From: Protonemura montana
Taxonomy: Eukaryota > Arthropoda > Insecta > Plecoptera > Nemouridae
DNA length: 64,000 nt
Assembly (NCBI GenBank): GCA_947568835.1
Contig: OX387609.1
Span: 5,471,660-5,535,659, forward strand
Direction: 5' to 3'
Position numbers and translations under genes: made by a program. How positions within the stretch are numbered: the first letter of the stretch is position 1; the number at the start of each line of letters is the position of its first letter. The notes beneath the pieces were generated by a model. That model did no database searches. It saw only the letters and a program-made list of their open reading frames with translations, and was not told where the DNA came from. Positions 61,201 to 64,000 of the stretch are shown here, in pieces.

Positions 61201-63751
61201 AGGTGTCTGGAAATTGACGATTTACATTCTACAAGTTTATTGAAACCTTCGACATCTGAACAAACTTAAAGCTGGTCTGAGCAGACACGTGACTCAAAGA
61301 CACGGCCAAAAGATCGCTAGCGTTACCTGCATGAGGAGGGCGTGGCCGTTGTGGATCGGATTACGCAGCTGGAACGCAAACACGGCGTCCGCTCCCATCT
61401 CTACAAAGCGAGCTCGTAGCTGATTGGGTGTCAGGCGGTACTCGTCAAGACCGTCCTGCCACTTGATTGGTTCGATGACTTCGAGGTCGCCGCCCACAAG
61501 CCAATCGCCGCTGTCCAGGATCAGCTGTGAGATGAGAAATTAGTTTGGATTAACTAGAGCTTAAGATACGATTGCTGCCCATTTAATAGCTGACCCAGGG
61601 CAGTGTTGCTTAACTTCGGTGATCTCACGAGAACCTGTGTTTCCAGCATTCCAAACCATTCGATGGTCACCCATTTAATAGCCGGAATGTTAATCAATAC
61701 TTTTCTGTAAGATCATACACACAAAATTCAATAAGGACATTGCTTCTTTCTTCGCCAGTAATCTGATTTTATATTAGTTGTAGTTACAGAAGTGATAATA
61801 TAGATATTGGATTGAAATCAGACTTCCCTTAGCATTCCACACACATTTTACAAACTGTTTTTGAAATAGTTCCGCTATTTCATAATCAAAGCACAAGTAT
61901 CGCGAGCAATGTCCTAGGCAGCCACTAAAGAATACATATGTTTTTAAAACAATTTTGTAACAACAGCTTTTCTAACAAATCTATACATGACATAGGTATA
62001 GTATGGTACGATGTATGGTGACAATCACGCAACAACGTTTCCTGAACTGCCTCCACGTTGATATACCTTGATGTATGGATGACCAGGATGGTTCGTTCCG
62101 AACGTTCGGCAAATCCGCTCCTCTTTGCGGTGAACGTAGAACTCCGGAGCACGCAGAACGGCCTCTACCCGTCCCTCCCAAGTGAGAGCCACGGCTCCAG
62201 CGGTTCCGACACGTTCCTTGTCTGCTGCCGATACTGCCAGCACGATCGGCACGCTCTGGTTCACCACGCCGTCGTTCAGGAGACAGTTGAAGTGCATCGA
62301 CTGGCGGGGAAAAAACAGGAACATGAGACAAGAAATTCTGTCTTTTATCAAAAAGTGTGCCTTCAATAAATGCAAATGCCTCTTTCTATCTCATTGTTTC
62401 CTTCATATACCAAAGAAGAAATACACTTAACTGGGGATTTGAACTCTAAAAACAGTACAAAACTAACTGGACTTGGAGCTCAGTAATAAACTCATTCTTT
62501 TCTCTGAGGTTTTACGGTTTTTTTAACTCCTAGATAAATTGGGAGTTAAATCAATTGCCATGGCAACAACCAATCACAGGCAGTGAAAGTCAGCTGTTTC
62601 TGACAGTTGTGTTTGTATTTATTGCTGTGGACAGGTATATTGCTTTTGCTTGCATTGCGTTCTCACCTGCAGCAACTGTTCCTCTCGCATGAACCCCTTG
62701 AGGGGGGCCGCCCATCCCTCAGCCAACACCTGCATCCACTGCCGATCCACCTCTGTCAGCGCCAGCGTCGGTAGCGCCGCCGCCTCAGCTCGCAGCGCTG
62801 CCCGCCGTTCTGCCGGCGCTACCAATTCCGGGACGTCGGCACCGCCGGAAGAACCAGAACCGCTCGGGATGATGCCCTGAATGGAACGGGCCGTGGCATG
62901 AGATTAGGAACAAACATCGGTTTAGTTTTTTTAGTCTTTAAGAGCCTGTGTTGGTTGGTACGAGCCATACACTCTGTTAAATGACGTAACATAGTTTTCA
63001 GGCAGATGCGCCACCGGTTGTTTCGGGTGAAATGCGGCCCAATTGAAATTTTACAATAGGTAAATAACATCACCTCTGCTGATCTCTATTTTTCTTCTGC
63101 TCGTAACACTTGCATGGTAAAAAGTTTTTTGTTAAGATTTTTGATATTTATATATATTTTTTTGTGAATACTACAATATTTGGAGCACTAATAAACTCTA
63201 AAAAATTGGTGTCCAAACAGTGACTCGAACCCAGATCCCTATCTTTGGCCAGTGTTGCTATAATAAACATTTGAGCTACTTGAACATAGCCTTTTTGAGA
63301 CGATTTTAGTGTATTTGATGAGGATGACAGTTCTCCAAGGAGTAGAACCAAGAGGATGAGAATACTCACAGTCACTCTGATTCTAGTGACGCTACACTAT
63401 GTCACATCCATTAAATCTTGAGTCAAACAACAATCAAATACAAACAAGCAATCATTCATCTGAAGTAACTCCTAGCAATGGTATTGGACTCACATGTTGT
63501 TCGAGCAGCCTGACCACCTGCATGGTGCTCTCCTCGACCGAACAGTGGACGGTGGTGACACGAAGATCGGGCGAGCTCGGAGCCTCATAAGCCTGGTCAA
63601 CGCCCGTGAAGCCCTTGATGCCGCCGAGACGCGCCTTCTTGTACAATCCCTTGACATCCCGACGCTCGCACTCGTCAAGTGGCGTGTCAACAAACACCTC
63701 GAAGAACGGCAGACCGCTGTCGACATGCACCTTGCGAGCCATGTCCCGGTC
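58281..63751 (-). CDS. PAPSS: Bifunctional PAPS synthase (APS kinase / ATP sulfurylase), 5' end beyond window
   Basis: Eight exons in phase: 63494-63751, 62667-62876, 62067-62300, 61327-61524, 60512-60721, 60024-60116, 58908-59091 and 58281-58378, giving 494 residues to the TAA. The enzyme makes the universal sulfate donor PAPS from sulfate and ATP in two steps. The visible N-terminal part is the APS kinase C-terminal half ([27 protein letters not shown]). The kinase P-loop exons lie to the right of the window. The ATP sulfurylase part shows [32 protein letters not shown] (HxGH-type ATP-binding motif), [29 protein letters not shown] and FISGTRMR. The gene is intact as far as seen. Vertebrates have PAPSS1 and PAPSS2, and this cannot be assigned to either. 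Confidence 0.94.
58635..58830 (+). repeat. Dispersed repeat, copy shared with 50060 and 33530
   Basis: See 50060-50235. This copy keeps gcagactacttgcatttgag, gaagtcataattatttaat and acgacagccagaagtgccgt, and lies in the last PAPSS intron. Confidence 0.65.
59695..59865 (-). mobile_element. SINE with conserved central domain, internally deleted copy
   Basis: Read on the - strand it runs through the same 5' half as 46435 up to cgtccttcggaaggac and then jumps to the 3' end (cattagaccagtg...gtcgttaaa). About 100 internal bases present in the 46435 copy are missing. It lies in a PAPSS intron. Confidence 0.75.
63187..63325 (-). mobile_element. tRNA-like cassette with inverted-repeat arms, degenerate third copy
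   Basis: Right arm ctttttgagacgattttagtgt (from 63291) and a poor left arm (63187-63206) flank a - strand tRNA-like block with B box gggttcgagtc and A-box-like tagctcaaatgtt. The common tail is absent. It lies in a PAPSS intron. Confidence 0.6.
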
Positions 63752-63825
63752 CTGCGCGCAATCATAATTCGTTATCGCAAGCGCAATTCTGTGTACTATT
63801 TGTATACTCAGTAAGCTCTGTAGTG

Positions 63826-64000
63826 CGATCTCAGCATCTACATGGCTATCAAATGCTGAATCTACCATTGAACCTCCTATGCTAGGCCATGATATACAAG
63901 TTGTAACATAAGATAGCAGAATTGAGACGCTCTGTTAGGTGATCTCAGCATCTCCATGGCTACCAAATGTTGAATCTACCATTGAAGCTCCTAAATCGTG
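63826..64000 (-). repeat. 114-bp minisatellite, inverted, about 1.5 units, running off the window
   Basis: The reverse complement of the 50762 unit, with tctcagcatctccatggcta, gaatctaccattgaa and aacataagatagcagaattgag recurring at a spacing near 114 bases. It is in the PAPSS intron upstream of the exon at 63494-63751. Confidence 0.85.

Noticed and set aside
1..63751. A biosynthetic cluster making a sulfated polyketide (FAS-like genes plus PAPS synthase)
   Set aside because: No sulfotransferase, transporter or tailoring enzyme is present. PAPS synthase, TDP1 and GPN1 are housekeeping genes, and adjacency in animal genomes rarely marks a pathway.

Overview
The window is nuclear DNA of an invertebrate animal, not bacterial. 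Genes are split into short GC-rich exons with GT-AG introns that are AT-rich and full of tRNA-derived retroposons, minisatellites and microsatellites. The protein families (animal-type multifunctional fatty acid synthase, TDP1, GPN1, bifunctional PAPS synthase) are metazoan. A SINE domain resembling those I know from arthropod and mollusc genomes fits an arthropod or mollusc, but the phylum cannot be fixed from this sequence alone.

Layout. (1) 1-8213, + strand: the 3' part of a type I fatty acid synthase-like gene (ER, KR, ACP, thioesterase). (2) 9669-34130, - strand: a complete paralogue, assembled by eye into 37 coding exons whose phases all agree (6975 nt, 2324 residues; KS-AT-DH-pseudoME/KR-ER-KR-ACP-TE). 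The two genes lie tail to tail, so this is an inverted duplication. Some exons and introns are nearly identical and others about 75 percent identical, which suggests gene conversion. (3) 34.1-39.5 kb: an intergenic stretch with a hAT-type miniature transposon, a retroposon and a decayed last exon of a third FAS copy. (4) 39505-45392, - strand: an unrecognised coiled-coil protein gene. (5) 46058-52547, - strand: TDP1 with an N-terminal PBZ zinc finger. It shares a short divergent promoter region with (6) GPN1, 52869-56254, + strand. (7) 58281-63751, - strand: PAPS synthase, lacking only its 5' exons beyond the right edge.

The most unusual gene is the complete FAS paralogue. Its KS, DH, ER, KR, ACP and TE active-site residues are all present. 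The acyltransferase domain, however, has Gly in place of the catalytic Ser, has lost the preceding His, and lacks roughly 90 residues including the region of the catalytic His. It therefore looks like a FAS/PKS-type megasynthase that must receive its acyl and extender units from elsewhere. The other genes are housekeeping (DNA repair, RNA polymerase II assembly, sulfate activation), and nothing links them in one pathway. Among the repeats, tRNA-like cassettes flanked by inverted repeats stand out: two copies carry the cassette in opposite orientations relative to the same tail.
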